From the NCBI RefSeq assembly GCF_039975415.1, contig NZ_JBDWHD010000002.1: a DNA stretch of 64,000 bases; one strand, 5' to 3'. A program made the position numbers and the translations under genes. Below, piece by piece: positions 35,266-44,313 of the stretch; positions within the stretch are counted from its first letter, which is position 1, and each line of letters starts with the position of its first letter. The notes under the pieces were generated by a model, which saw nothing but the letters and a program-made list of their open reading frames with translations, had not been told where the DNA came from and searched no databases. The stretch comes from Ascidiaceihabitans sp039975415. Lineage in GTDB: Bacteria; Pseudomonadota; Alphaproteobacteria; Rhodobacterales; Rhodobacteraceae.

Positions 35266-36198
35266 ATGCGCATCATCCGAGACTACCACTTCGTTGAACC
35301 CCAAGACCGCGGCGCCACAGTCGCTGTCGGCAACTTTGACGGGGTTCACCAAGGCCATCAATCCGTCATAGACATGGCCCGCGCCGCAAGGCCCGACGCG
35401 CCTTTGGGCGTGTTGACATTTGAACCCCACCCTCGCCAGTTCTTCGCCCCCCACGCCCCGGCCTTTCGGCTAATGAGCCGTGAAGCCCGCGCGTCACGAT
35501 TGGAAAAGCTGGGTGTTGAAAAACTGTATGAATTGAATTTCAACGCTGCACTTTCCGGTCTTAGTCCATATGATTTTGCAAAGATCGTGATCGCTGATGG
35601 CCTTGGGTTACAGCATGTTATTGTCGGCGCTGATTTTTGCTTTGGCAAAGACCGTGCAGGCACTGTGCAAGATTTGCAGCAATTCGGGGCCGAAATGGGG
35701 TTTGGCGTCACCATCGCCCCCCTGATCGCACAATCTGAAAAAACGATTTCGTCCACCGCCATCCGGCAAGCGTTGAGCGATGCGCGGCCCGCCGATGCCG
35801 CTGCAATGCTGGGCCACTGGCACCGTATCGAAGGCCCTGTGATTGGTGGCGAACAGCGCGGCCGCGAACTGGGCTATCCAACGGCCAACATGTCCATTGA
35901 CGGGCTGCATCCCCCGGCCTTTGGCGTTTATGCTGTTCTGGTCGACGTGTTAGACGGGCCGCATACAGGCCAGTATCACGGCGTCGCATCCATGGGCGTG
36001 CGTCCCATGTTTGGCGAAAATAAACCCAACCTAGAAACCTTTATCTTCGACTTCACCGGCGATCTTTATGGTACGCATTTATCTATCGGTCTGGTGGCCC
36101 ATTTGCGCGGCGAAGAGAAATTTGACGGCCTTGATGCGTTGATCACGCAGATGGATGCCGACAGCCTACAAGCCCGCTCCATTTTGGCCGCTCTATGA
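35266..36198 (+). CDS. ribF: Bifunctional riboflavin kinase / FAD synthetase
   Basis: Makes FMN and FAD. The 310-residue protein has the N-terminal adenylyltransferase (AVGNFDGVHQGHQSV, GADFCFGKDRAG) and C-terminal flavokinase (GRELGYPTANMSIDG, VASMGVRPMF). It ends in a 4-base overlap with the YcgN-like gene. Confidence 0.96.
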   Translation: MRIIRDYHFVEPQDRGATVAVGNFDGVHQGHQSVIDMARAARPDAPLGVLTFEPHPRQFFAPHAPAFRLMSREARASRLEKLGVEKLYELNFNAALSGLSPYDFAKIVIADGLGLQHVIVGADFCFGKDRAGTVQDLQQFGAEMGFGVTIAPLIAQSEKTISSTAIRQALSDARPADAAAMLGHWHRIEGPVIGGEQRGRELGYPTANMSIDGLHPPAFGVYAVLVDVLDGPHTGQYHGVASMGVRPMFGENKPNLETFIFDFTGDLYGTHLSIGLVAHLRGEEKFDGLDALITQMDADSLQARSILAAL

Positions 36199-36665
36199 CC
36201 GGTGCAATTGCACAAAAGGGGCTGGCCCGCGAATTCTGGAAGCGTAAACCGCTGAAAAAAATGAATGACGCGGAATGGGAAGCGCTATGTGACGGGTGCG
36301 GCAAGTGCTGCCTGAACAAACTGGAAGACGACGACAGCGGCGAAGTTGCATTAACAAATGTGGCCTGTCGCCTGCTGGATGATGCAACATGCCGATGTGT
36401 GCATTACGAAGACCGCCGCCAATTTGTGCCTGATTGCATCAGTCTGACCCCAGACAATCTGGACACGCACGCCTACTGGATGCCGCAAACCTGTGCCTAC
36501 CGCCTGCTGTTTGATGGCAAGGAATTGCCCGATTGGCATCCTTTGATCACTGGCGACCCGAATTCCGTCCACAAGGCCGGCGTCAGCATGCAACATCGAA
36601 CAGTGTCTGAATTCAGCGTCCCCGAGGAAGATTGGGAAGATCACATCATAGAGGAGCCCACCTGA
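36195..36665 (+). CDS. YcgN-like cysteine cluster protein (UPF0260)
   Basis: A 156-residue protein with Cys motifs CDGCGKCC and, later, CRLLDDATCRCVHYEDR and PDCISLTP that may coordinate a metal (YkgJ-type zinc/iron cluster). Its ATG overlaps the ribF stop; its TGA overlaps the aldolase ATG. Confidence 0.88.
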   Translation: MTGAIAQKGLAREFWKRKPLKKMNDAEWEALCDGCGKCCLNKLEDDDSGEVALTNVACRLLDDATCRCVHYEDRRQFVPDCISLTPDNLDTHAYWMPQTCAYRLLFDGKELPDWHPLITGDPNSVHKAGVSMQHRTVSEFSVPEEDWEDHIIEEPT

Positions 36666-37702
36666 TGTTTTTTGCCTCTGACAACGCAGGCCCAGTGCAT
36701 CCGCAAGTCATGGACAGGCTGAACAAAGCCAATGATGGATACGCAATGCCATACGGCGCTGACCCGATCATGGACGAGGTACGCGGTGCAATACGCGACC
36801 TCTTTGAGGCGCCGGAGGCTGCCGTTTATCTGGTGGCCACAGGCACCGCTGCTAACAGCTTGGCACTGGCCTGCTACGCCCCGGCCTACAGCACCGTCTT
36901 TTGCACACAGGTTGCGCATATCCACGAAGACGAATGCAACGCGCCAGAATTCTATTCGGCAGGCGCCAAACTGACGCTGGTGCCGGGCACAGACAAAATG
37001 ACACCCGAAGCCCTGCGGAAATCCATCGAAGGCGAAGAAGTCCGCGGCGTGCATGGCCCGCAACGGGGGCCGGTGTCCATCACGCAGGTGACAGAACGCG
37101 GATCGGTCTACACTTTGGACGAACTCAGCGCCCTCACAGCTGTTGCCAAAGACTACGACCTGCCCGTCCACCTTGATGGCGCGCGATTTGCCAATGCGAT
37201 GATGGCACTGGGATGCACCCCAGCCGAGATGACATGGAAAGCCGGCGTTGATGTAGTCAGCTTCGGGGGCACCAAAAACGGCTGCATGGGGGTCGAAGCC
37301 GTTGTACTGTTTGACCCGAAAAAAGCATGGGAATTTGAACTGCGCCGCAAACGCGGGGCACATCTTTTTTCCAAACACCGCTACTTGTCAGCGCAAATGG
37401 CGGGGTATCTGGCCGATGGTCTGTGGATGGAAACAGCGGCCATGGCAAATCGCAATTGCGCCCGATTGGCTGAAGGATTGCAAGCAAAGGGGGCCTCGTT
37501 TCTGCATCAGCCTCAAGCGAATATGATCTTCGCTACATTGCCGCGTAGCGCACACCAACGGCTGCACGATGCTGGGGCTACATATTACATCTGGGAAGGA
37601 TCGCTGGAAGGCGACGACCCGGACGAACAATTGGCGATGCGCCTCGTATGCGATTGGTCGATAACTCCAGATGACATCGATACGTTTGTAAGCCACATTT
37701 AA
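36665..37702 (+). CDS. Low-specificity L-threonine aldolase
   Basis: PLP enzyme that cleaves threonine/allo-threonine to glycine and acetaldehyde. The 345-residue protein starts at ATG 36665, sharing one base with the preceding TGA. Signatures: ASDNAGPVHPQVMD, VATGTAANSLAL, HLDGARFANA (PLP Asp) and the Schiff-base Lys in SFGGTKNGCMG. Confidence 0.9.
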   Translation: MFFASDNAGPVHPQVMDRLNKANDGYAMPYGADPIMDEVRGAIRDLFEAPEAAVYLVATGTAANSLALACYAPAYSTVFCTQVAHIHEDECNAPEFYSAGAKLTLVPGTDKMTPEALRKSIEGEEVRGVHGPQRGPVSITQVTERGSVYTLDELSALTAVAKDYDLPVHLDGARFANAMMALGCTPAEMTWKAGVDVVSFGGTKNGCMGVEAVVLFDPKKAWEFELRRKRGAHLFSKHRYLSAQMAGYLADGLWMETAAMANRNCARLAEGLQAKGASFLHQPQANMIFATLPRSAHQRLHDAGATYYIWEGSLEGDDPDEQLAMRLVCDWSITPDDIDTFVSHI

Positions 37703-37707
37703 AGCCT

Positions 37708-37743
37708 ATCTTTTCCCAAAGAATCCCGAGGGGACAGAGCCCC
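37708..37743 (-). repeat. Dispersed intergenic repeat, copy C (diverged)
   Basis: On the minus strand GGGGCTCTGTCCCC is followed by TCGGGATTCTTTGGGAAAAG, matching the hairpin-plus-core layout of copies A and B with substitutions. It lies between the aldolase and the MBL-fold gene. Confidence 0.6.
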
Positions 37744-37804
37744 ACTTCAAACACGAGACCAAACACAAAACGGCACCCTGCCCCGCGAAGCATAGGAACA
37801 GCCC

Positions 37805-38650
37805 ATGTTATGTAAAATTGGTGATATCGAAATCTGGCGCCTGTTAGAGATCAACGGTCCTTTTCTGGACCCGCTAAAACTTTTTCCCAACGCGGGGCCG
37901 GACGTCAGCGCCAGAATTGAAAAACTTGTCCCCGGTGCAATAGACGCCGAAACGGGGGCAATGATCCTACCGGTGCAGGGGTTTTTGTTGAAAACCCCTG
38001 ACCATGTTGTTCTGGTTGACGGCTGTGTTGGCAACGACAAAACAGCCGCTCTGCCCGCATGGAACAAACGTCAGGACGGGCGATTTATGGCGGCGTTGAC
38101 GGCCGCCGGGGTGACACCCGCACAAGTCGATTTCGTGCTTTGCACCCATCTGCACACAGATCACGTCGGCTGGAACACGCAATTGCAAGACGGACGCTGG
38201 GTACCGACGTTTCCAAATGCAAAATATCTAATGCCCTCGGCAGACGAGGCCGTGTTTCGTGCCGCCGCCAACGACACCTTCACCGAAAGCGTGTTACCAG
38301 TCATCGAAGCCGGACAAGCAGAGCTGGTGCAAGCCGGGCACACTTTGGGCGATTACATCACATTGATGCCAACGCCAGGGCACACCCCCGGTCATGTGTC
38401 GATCGGGATCAAACATGGAGCCGCACAAGCCATCATCACCGGTGACGCGCTGCATACCACCGCGCAATGCTGGCATCCCGAATGGCACTTTTCATTTGAT
38501 ATGGATGCCGACTTGGCAGAAACCTCAAGACGACAGCTTCTTGAAACCGCATCAGAAACACATGCCCGCATCATCGGCAGCCACTTCAAGCTGCCATCCA
38601 TCGGGCACATCGGTGCGACGGGCGATGGATTCTTTTGGACAGACGACTAG
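37805..38650 (+). CDS. MBL-fold metallo-hydrolase
   Basis: A 281-residue zinc hydrolase of the AttM/lactonase-like type. The motif THLHTDHVGWN supplies most ligands; TPGHTPGHVS and ITGDALHT the rest. Possible activities are lactonase or esterase; no AHL synthase or receptor lies nearby. The RBS is weak (CATAGGAACAGCCC). Confidence 0.87.
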   Translation: MLCKIGDIEIWRLLEINGPFLDPLKLFPNAGPDVSARIEKLVPGAIDAETGAMILPVQGFLLKTPDHVVLVDGCVGNDKTAALPAWNKRQDGRFMAALTAAGVTPAQVDFVLCTHLHTDHVGWNTQLQDGRWVPTFPNAKYLMPSADEAVFRAAANDTFTESVLPVIEAGQAELVQAGHTLGDYITLMPTPGHTPGHVSIGIKHGAAQAIITGDALHTTAQCWHPEWHFSFDMDADLAETSRRQLLETASETHARIIGSHFKLPSIGHIGATGDGFFWTDD

Positions 38651-38690
38651 GGTTCTAACCTTAAGGCCAGCCATTGTTCTGGGCACGCAC

Positions 38691-39479
38691 TTAAAGCGAC
38701 GCCCAGAACTTTGATATTTCAGCGGCGATGCGCTTTGCATGCGTGATCGGGGCCATATGCCCTGCCCGCTCCACAACAACGGACCGGACATCAGGCAAAC
38801 GCTTTTCCAGCGACGCATTGATGGCAATGGTTGTGTCGGAACTTTGGTCGCCACGCATCAAAAGGGTGGGCATCGTCGCTTGCGCAAAACGATTGCCCGC
38901 CAGCAAATTAGCTGAATCGTGAAACAGAAACGGGGCACTGGCAGGTACGAAATGAATACGGTCCGCCATGTATTGACGCAAAGTGTCCGGAATCGCATCC
39001 CACTTGGTGCCATCCCCCCACCCTCTGTTGAAGGTGCGGGCGGCTTCCATCATATCACCCGACGCATATGCATCAGCAAATGCTGAATTATGTGCGTCAT
39101 AGGTTTCCCACAACGCAGGCGCATCTTCCATTGCGGCGGCAAAGTACACAGGTTCAAACATCGTCAGGGACCGCACCATTTCCGGCATCTCGATGGCGAG
39201 GCGCATAGCCACGGTCGCGCCGAACGAATGGCCGATCAGATCCATGGGTTCGGTCAACAAAGCCCGCCCCATATCGGTGGCCACGTCGTGCAGGTTGCCC
39301 TTGCGATCCCAGTCGCCGGACTGCCCATGGCTGGGCAAATCATAGGCAAGCAATGTCGCTTGGTCCTCCAGTGCCACGCCAAGCCCCTTCAGGGCACCAG
39401 AATGCGCCAAAGTGCAATGAATACCGAGCGCCTTACGGGGACCTTGGCCGAAACTGCGGCTATGCGTATGCAAACTCAA
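38691..39479 (-). CDS. Alpha/beta-fold hydrolase
   Basis: 262 residues with a TTG start at 39479 that shares two bases with the stop of the isomerase gene upstream. The fold elements are HCTLAHSGALKGLG, AYDLPSHGQSG, the nucleophile elbow LIGHSFGATVAMRL and VERAGHMAPITHA with the catalytic His. Substrate unknown. Confidence 0.83.
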   Translation of the reverse strand: MSLHTHSRSFGQGPRKALGIHCTLAHSGALKGLGVALEDQATLLAYDLPSHGQSGDWDRKGNLHDVATDMGRALLTEPMDLIGHSFGATVAMRLAIEMPEMVRSLTMFEPVYFAAAMEDAPALWETYDAHNSAFADAYASGDMMEAARTFNRGWGDGTKWDAIPDTLRQYMADRIHFVPASAPFLFHDSANLLAGNRFAQATMPTLLMRGDQSSDTTIAINASLEKRLPDVRSVVVERAGHMAPITHAKRIAAEISKFWASL

Positions 39480-40072
39480 GCGAGGCTGGCCAAATGTGCG
39501 TCAAGATCGTCGATTTTGTCTTGCCCCCAAAAACGGCCCGCCCCGTCGACCACATAGAATGGCGCGCCGAAGACGCCATTTGCATATGCCTCTTCCAGAT
39601 TGGCGGCATAGGTATCGGCCGACCCCATCAAATCGCTGTCCGCCAACGCCGGATCAAAACCGGCACTTTCCAGGCAGGCGCGAATGACGTCATCTTGGGC
39701 GATGTCTTTTTCTTCCGCCCAGCACGCCCGTAAAAACGCATGTGTCAGCGCCCCGACATCACCGCCTGTTTTTTGGGCGGCGATAATCGCGTAGGATGAC
39801 GGCGCCATATTTGTGGGCCAATGTGACGGCTTCAAGTTAAAGTCCATGCCCAACTTTTGCGACTGCCGTTCCAGTTCAATTGCACGGTATTCGATACGGC
39901 TGATGTGACGATCTTTTGGGGGTGTTCCGCCTGTACGCCCAAACAAAGTCATAAGGTCCAAAGGCTTATACGTTACGGTTGCGCCATGCTTTTTTGCAAC
40001 AGCTTCCATGCGCATCCCGGCCAGATAGGCATAGGGGGACAGCGTCGCGAAATAATAGTCGATATGGGCCAT
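39476..40072 (-). CDS. 2-hydroxychromene-2-carboxylate isomerase-like (DsbA fold)
   Basis: A 198-residue kappa-class GST/DsbA-fold protein: N-terminal IDYYFATLSPYAYLAGMRM with Ser in place of a CxxC, and the C-terminal ANGVFGAPFYVVDGAGRFWG. Characterised relatives isomerise hydroxychromene carboxylate in naphthalene breakdown, using glutathione. Here no aromatic catabolic genes are close, so the substrate is open. Confidence 0.85.
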   Translation of the reverse strand: MAHIDYYFATLSPYAYLAGMRMEAVAKKHGATVTYKPLDLMTLFGRTGGTPPKDRHISRIEYRAIELERQSQKLGMDFNLKPSHWPTNMAPSSYAIIAAQKTGGDVGALTHAFLRACWAEEKDIAQDDVIRACLESAGFDPALADSDLMGSADTYAANLEEAYANGVFGAPFYVVDGAGRFWGQDKIDDLDAHLASLA

Positions 40073-40190
40073 TAACTTTCTCCTAAGGTATGCTTTGCCG
40101 GACGGTATAGGCGTGTTAAGCGAAAGCCAACATCACGAATCTGTCACATTCGAAATGTTGTTAATGACGCTGCATCACGGGGACCCACAT

Positions 40191-41210
40191 ATGCCAGCCA
40201 TCGTCGAACCCAAACTTATCACCGGGAACGCAAACAAGCCTTTGGCCTCAGCAATCGCGCGGCGCATGTCGCTGCACAGAGGTGTCAACGTGGGCCTTGT
40301 GGATGCGCGTGTCGAACGTTTCAACGACGGCGAAATCTTCGTTGAGGTCTTTGAAAATGTCCGTGGCGAGGACATGTTCATCATCCAGTCCACATCGAAC
40401 CCCGCCAATGACAACCTGATGGAACTGTTGGTGATGTGCGATGCGCTGCGCCGGTCCTCCGCGTCTCGGATCACCGCTGTCATTCCCTACTTCGGATACG
40501 CCCGCCAAGACCGTCGTACCAAAGCCCGCACCCCTATTTCCGCCAAGCTGGTGGCCAATATGATCCACGGTGCCGGCATTGAACGCGTTCTGACAATGGA
40601 TCTGCACGCAGCCCAGATTCAGGGGTTCTTCGATATTCCCGTCGACAACCTGTATGCGTCCCCCGTCTTTGCTTTGGACATCAAAGCCCAGTTCAAAGAC
40701 CGCATGGACGAACTGATGGTCATTTCCCCCGACGTGGGCGGCGTGGCCCGCGCCCGCGAATTGGCAAAACGGATCAACGCGCCTTTATCCATCGTTGACA
40801 AGCGCCGCGAAAAGCCCGGTGAAATTGCTGAAATGACAGTCATCGGCAATGTCGAAGGCAAGGTGTGCCTGATCGTTGATGACATTTGCGATACGGCTGG
40901 TACCCTATGCAAAGCAGCCGAAGTGTTGATGGAAAATGGCGCCAAAGAGGTGCACAGCTATATCAGCCACGGCGTCATGTCTGGTCCTGCCGTCGAACGC
41001 GTTACGAATTCCGTAATGAAGTCGCTGGTGCTGACAGATACAATCGAGCCAACCCAACCCATCAAAGACGCCGCAAACATTCGTGTTGTGCCAACAGCCC
41101 CGATTTTTGCCCAAGCGATCCTGAACATCTGGAACGGCACATCTGTTTCGTCCTTGTTCGACGACACAACTTTAAGCCCGATCTATGATGGGCTGTACGC
41201 GGCGGAGTGA
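40191..41210 (+). CDS. prs: Ribose-phosphate pyrophosphokinase
   Basis: Makes PRPP from ribose 5-phosphate and ATP. The start at ATG 40191 gives 339 residues. Motifs: PYFGYARQDRRTKARTPIS, LTMDLHAAQIQGFFDIPVDN and the PRPP loop LIVDDICDTAGTLCKAAE. It is divergent from the isomerase gene; nothing else is seen in the 118-base gap. Confidence 0.96.
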   Translation: MPAIVEPKLITGNANKPLASAIARRMSLHRGVNVGLVDARVERFNDGEIFVEVFENVRGEDMFIIQSTSNPANDNLMELLVMCDALRRSSASRITAVIPYFGYARQDRRTKARTPISAKLVANMIHGAGIERVLTMDLHAAQIQGFFDIPVDNLYASPVFALDIKAQFKDRMDELMVISPDVGGVARARELAKRINAPLSIVDKRREKPGEIAEMTVIGNVEGKVCLIVDDICDTAGTLCKAAEVLMENGAKEVHSYISHGVMSGPAVERVTNSVMKSLVLTDTIEPTQPIKDAANIRVVPTAPIFAQAILNIWNGTSVSSLFDDTTLSPIYDGLYAAE

Positions 41211-41286
41211 AAACAAGCCCATTTGGGTGGACCTCTAGTGTCGTCTTCGTGAAACTTGGTGTGATCGACCTGCCGCTTGGTCTGTA

Positions 41287-41552
41287 GGCTCAGGACCCAT
41301 TAATCTTATTCCCTCAGTTTCCCTGATTTGGTTTGTGACGAGGCGCGGCGCGGCTGCGCAGAAACAGTGGTTCTATTTCAAGCAGATGCAACGATGCTCA
41401 CAAGCCAAATCAGGGAAATCGGAGACCCGATTTTCACTTCATCTCAGTGTCCTGGACCGCTTGAAAAGAGAACCACTCTTATCGGCGCGACCCAAGCCTC
41501 TGATATTTCGTGATAATCGCGCTGAGGCAATGAGATTAATGGGTCCTGAGCC
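41287..41552. mobile_element. 266-bp MITE with 20-bp terminal inverted repeats
   Basis: GGCTCAGGACCCATTAATCT at 41287-41306 is perfectly inverted at 41533-41552, and TA dinucleotides flank both ends (41285-41286, 41553-41554), as for IS630 or IS5/IS427-type transposition. No transposase is encoded. A second inverted pair lies inside: 41318-41338 against 41398-41418 (20 of 21 match). The mobilising IS is not in the window. Confidence 0.8.
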
Positions 41553-41699
41553 TAAGCTCTTGATAGTTACAATTGCCCCTAACCGTGGAAGATTGCGAAT
41601 ACGGCGGCAATTGTTCTTTTTCTTTGTATTGGTGTTTTCTTCAATGCTTTTATATCGGCCTTAGTTTTCTGTTTTTGGCGGTATAGGGTCATTATTGGA

Positions 41700-41924
41700 G
41701 TGGAAGGCTTATCCGACAATGGAAACGATGGCTTGGCCCCCTGGGGGGCTCTAGCAAATCAAAACAGTTCGATAGTGATTATGGGACGCTTCTGGGCAGG
41801 CGACATTCTTCCTGAATTGCATCAGAAGTGGGCCAAGGCCTTTGCCTATGTCGTTTTCAGTGCATTGGGGTTGGTCTTCTGTTTCGGGCTAACAGAGTTT
41901 TTGCCCCTGAAATTCTCAAGTTGA
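41700..41924 (+). CDS. Small ORF with one membrane segment, downstream of the MITE
   Basis: 74 residues from a GTG, with a probable membrane helix (FAYVVFSALGLVFCFGLTEF). Local base composition is more AT-rich than the neighbours. No homologue is recognised, and there is no good RBS. It may be a remnant or a non-gene. The rest of 41553-41955 shows nothing else. Confidence 0.3.
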   Translation: MEGLSDNGNDGLAPWGALANQNSSIVIMGRFWAGDILPELHQKWAKAFAYVVFSALGLVFCFGLTEFLPLKFSS

Positions 41925-41955
41925 GAGACAACTGAAACAACCGCCAAGCGTCTCC

Positions 41956-42306
41956 TCAATACAATTCCCAATCATCATCATCCGACAACTCACCAATCGC
42001 TATCCACCCGATGCGTACACGGGCAACACGGGTGTCGCCCCAAGTGCGAAAAACAAGGTCGAAGCCGTCTTCAGTGACAGCTTCCGCGGCAACATCAGCG
42101 CGAATTATTGTATCCGCCGCCATGTCCCACAAGCTGACCGAGGTCTGGACCGTGGGTACGGAACGGAAATTTTCAGAAAACTTTATGCGACGGCGGCGTT
42201 CACGTTGACCGCGACCTGTCCACATTTCTCCGTCAGTTTCAAAATCGGAAAACAGAACGGTATCGCCCTGCTCAACGCCCATCAAATGGCTTCGTAATCG
42301 TTTCAT
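41956..42306 (-). CDS. H-type lectin domain protein
   Basis: A 116-residue protein with an H_lectin beta-sandwich: FSDFETDGEMWTGRG, RRIKFSENFRSVPTVQTSVS, then GFDLVFRTWGDTRVARVRIG with WMAIG-like WIAIGEL. Related domains in snail agglutinin and discoidin bind GalNAc. There is no signal peptide. It follows the atp operon terminator, so it should have its own promoter. Confidence 0.82.
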   Translation of the reverse strand: MKRLRSHLMGVEQGDTVLFSDFETDGEMWTGRGQRERRRRIKFSENFRSVPTVQTSVSLWDMAADTIIRADVAAEAVTEDGFDLVFRTWGDTRVARVRIGWIAIGELSDDDDWELY

Positions 42307-42363
42307 AGTGTCTTCGCTTTAAATACTTGAAAGGGCATAACACGATCACTCTTGTCAAAAACA

Positions 42364-42393
42364 AAAAAGGCCACGGTCACCCGGGGCCTTTTT
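42364..42393 (-). terminator. Intrinsic terminator of the atp operon
   Basis: AAAAAGGCC/GGCCTTTTT arms with an inner CGG/CCG stem; on the minus strand it ends in a T-run. It lies 27 bases after atpC. Confidence 0.9.
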
Positions 42394-42419
42394 CAAAGTC
42401 TGTGGCGTAAAAACCAGCC

Positions 42420-42845
42420 TTAGCGGGCGTTCAAGCCGATGTCTTCTCCCATAGCGACCATATCGGACAACAGCTTGGCTGCGTCGTCTACAGGGCCCGG
42501 TTCATTTTCGAAGAATTCCTTGGCCGTCGAATAAGCAGTTTTTGCTTCTTCAACCATGTTTGCCATTTCTTCTTGCGTCATCTCTGCTTTGGGCACCGCG
42601 CGTTCCGCCAAAACCGAAACGCCACCCGCACCGATTTCCGCAAAACCACCGGTCACAACATATTCTGTTGTGCCCTCTGGACCTTCAACACGCAGCACAC
42701 CAGGGCGCAGCGTGGTGATGGTTGGCGCATGATCGGGCATTGCCGTCATGTCGCCATCTGCGCCCGGGATTTGCACAGCGGATGCTTGCACAGAGGCCAA
42801 CAACCGCTCGGGCGATACCAGTTCAAATTGCATCGTGTCTGCCAT
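42420..42845 (-). CDS. atpC: ATP synthase F1 epsilon subunit
   Basis: 141-residue central-stalk subunit: MQFELVSPERLL, VQIPGADGDMTAMPDHAPTI, TTEYVVTGGFAEI-type beta domain and a shorter helical tail. Last gene of atpHAGDC, 25 bases after atpD. Confidence 0.95.
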   Translation of the reverse strand: MADTMQFELVSPERLLASVQASAVQIPGADGDMTAMPDHAPTITTLRPGVLRVEGPEGTTEYVVTGGFAEIGAGGVSVLAERAVPKAEMTQEEMANMVEEAKTAYSTAKEFFENEPGPVDDAAKLLSDMVAMGEDIGLNAR

Positions 42846-42870
42846 TTGTCAGACCTCCTACTTGCGTGAC

Positions 42871-44292
42871 TTAGGCTGCGTCTGCGGCCATTTTCTCGGC
42901 TTTTGCAATCACTTCGTCGATGCCGCCAACCATGTAGAAGGCGCCTTCGGGAAGGTGATCATATTCGCCAGCCACAACAGCTTTGAACGACGAAATCGTG
43001 TCTTCCAGCTGAACCTGTTTGCCGTCTGCGCCAGTAAATACTTTTGCAACGTCGAAAGGCTGGGACAAGAAGCGTTCGATCTTACGCGCACGGGCCACGG
43101 TCAATTTGTCTTCTTCTGACAATTCGTCCATGCCCAAAATCGCGATGATGTCCTGCAAGGATTTGTAACGCTGCAAGATTTGCTGAACGTCTGTTGCAAC
43201 CTTGTAGTGCTCTTCACCGATGATCAGTGGATCAAGCAAACGCGATGTTGAACCAAGTGGGTCAACAGCCGGGTAGATGCCTTTTTCAGAGATCGAACGA
43301 TCCAGAACCGTTGTCGCGTCGAGGTGCGCAAAGGATGTCGCTGGAGCCGGGTCAGTAAGGTCATCCGCAGGCACGTAAACCGCTTGAACAGATGTAATGG
43401 AACCGTTTTTCGTGGAGGAAATACGTTCCTGCATCTGGCCCATGTCTGTCGCCAATGTGGGCTGGTAGCCAACCGCAGATGGGATACGACCCAACAAAGC
43501 GGACACTTCGGAACCGGCTTGTGTGAAGCGGAAGATGTTGTCCACAAAGAACAAAACGTCGGAACCTGTGTCATCACGGAACTGTTCCGCGAGGGACAGA
43601 CCGGTCAAAGCAACACGCATACGCGCACCGGGAGGTTCGTTCATCTGACCGTATACCAGTGCAATTTTCGACTCTGGCAAGTTGTCAGGCACGATAACGT
43701 TGGATTCGATCATTTCGTGGTAAAGGTCGTTGCCCTCACGCGTACGTTCACCAACACCCGCGAACACGGACACACCAGAGTGCACCTTCGCGATGTTGTT
43801 GATCAGTTCCATGATCAGAACGGTTTTGCCAACGCCGGCACCACCGAACAGACCAATTTTACCACCCTTGGTGTAGGGGGCCAAAAGGTCGATAACCTTA
43901 ATACCTGTTGTCAGGATTTCAGTCGCTGTGGACTGCTGGTCAAAGGCAGGCGCGTCGCCGTGGATGGAACGCGTTTCTTGCGCGTCAACAGGGCCCTGTT
44001 CGTCAACAGGATCGCCTGTCACGTTCAGGATGCGGCCCAATGTGCCGTTGCCCACTGGCACCTGAATTGGCTTGCCTGTGTCGGACACGGGCGCACCGCG
44101 CACAAGACCTTCAGAGGCGTCCATCGCAATGGTACGCACTGTGTTTTCGCCAAGGTGCTGAGCCACTTCGAGGATCAGTTTCTTGCCGTTGTTGTCTGTT
44201 TCCAAGGCGTTCAGGATCTCTGGCAGAGCATCCTCAAACTGCACGTCGACGACGGCGCCGATGACTTGGGTGATTTTTCCGACGTTAGCCAT
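42871..44292 (-). CDS. atpD: ATP synthase F1 beta subunit
   Basis: 473-residue catalytic subunit. P-loop LFGGAGVGKTVL, the ERTREGNDLYHEM catalytic Glu region and FFVDNIFRFTQAGSEVSALL. Complete and of the usual length. Confidence 0.99.
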   Translation of the reverse strand: MANVGKITQVIGAVVDVQFEDALPEILNALETDNNGKKLILEVAQHLGENTVRTIAMDASEGLVRGAPVSDTGKPIQVPVGNGTLGRILNVTGDPVDEQGPVDAQETRSIHGDAPAFDQQSTATEILTTGIKVIDLLAPYTKGGKIGLFGGAGVGKTVLIMELINNIAKVHSGVSVFAGVGERTREGNDLYHEMIESNVIVPDNLPESKIALVYGQMNEPPGARMRVALTGLSLAEQFRDDTGSDVLFFVDNIFRFTQAGSEVSALLGRIPSAVGYQPTLATDMGQMQERISSTKNGSITSVQAVYVPADDLTDPAPATSFAHLDATTVLDRSISEKGIYPAVDPLGSTSRLLDPLIIGEEHYKVATDVQQILQRYKSLQDIIAILGMDELSEEDKLTVARARKIERFLSQPFDVAKVFTGADGKQVQLEDTISSFKAVVAGEYDHLPEGAFYMVGGIDEVIAKAEKMAADAA

Positions 44293-44313
44293 GTCGTGTT
44301 TCTCCGGTTCTCT

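Noticed and set aside
41335..41664. 109-codon ORF through the MITE
   Set aside because: It crosses the right terminal repeat of the mobile element and has no protein-like features beyond a chance hydrophobic tail.
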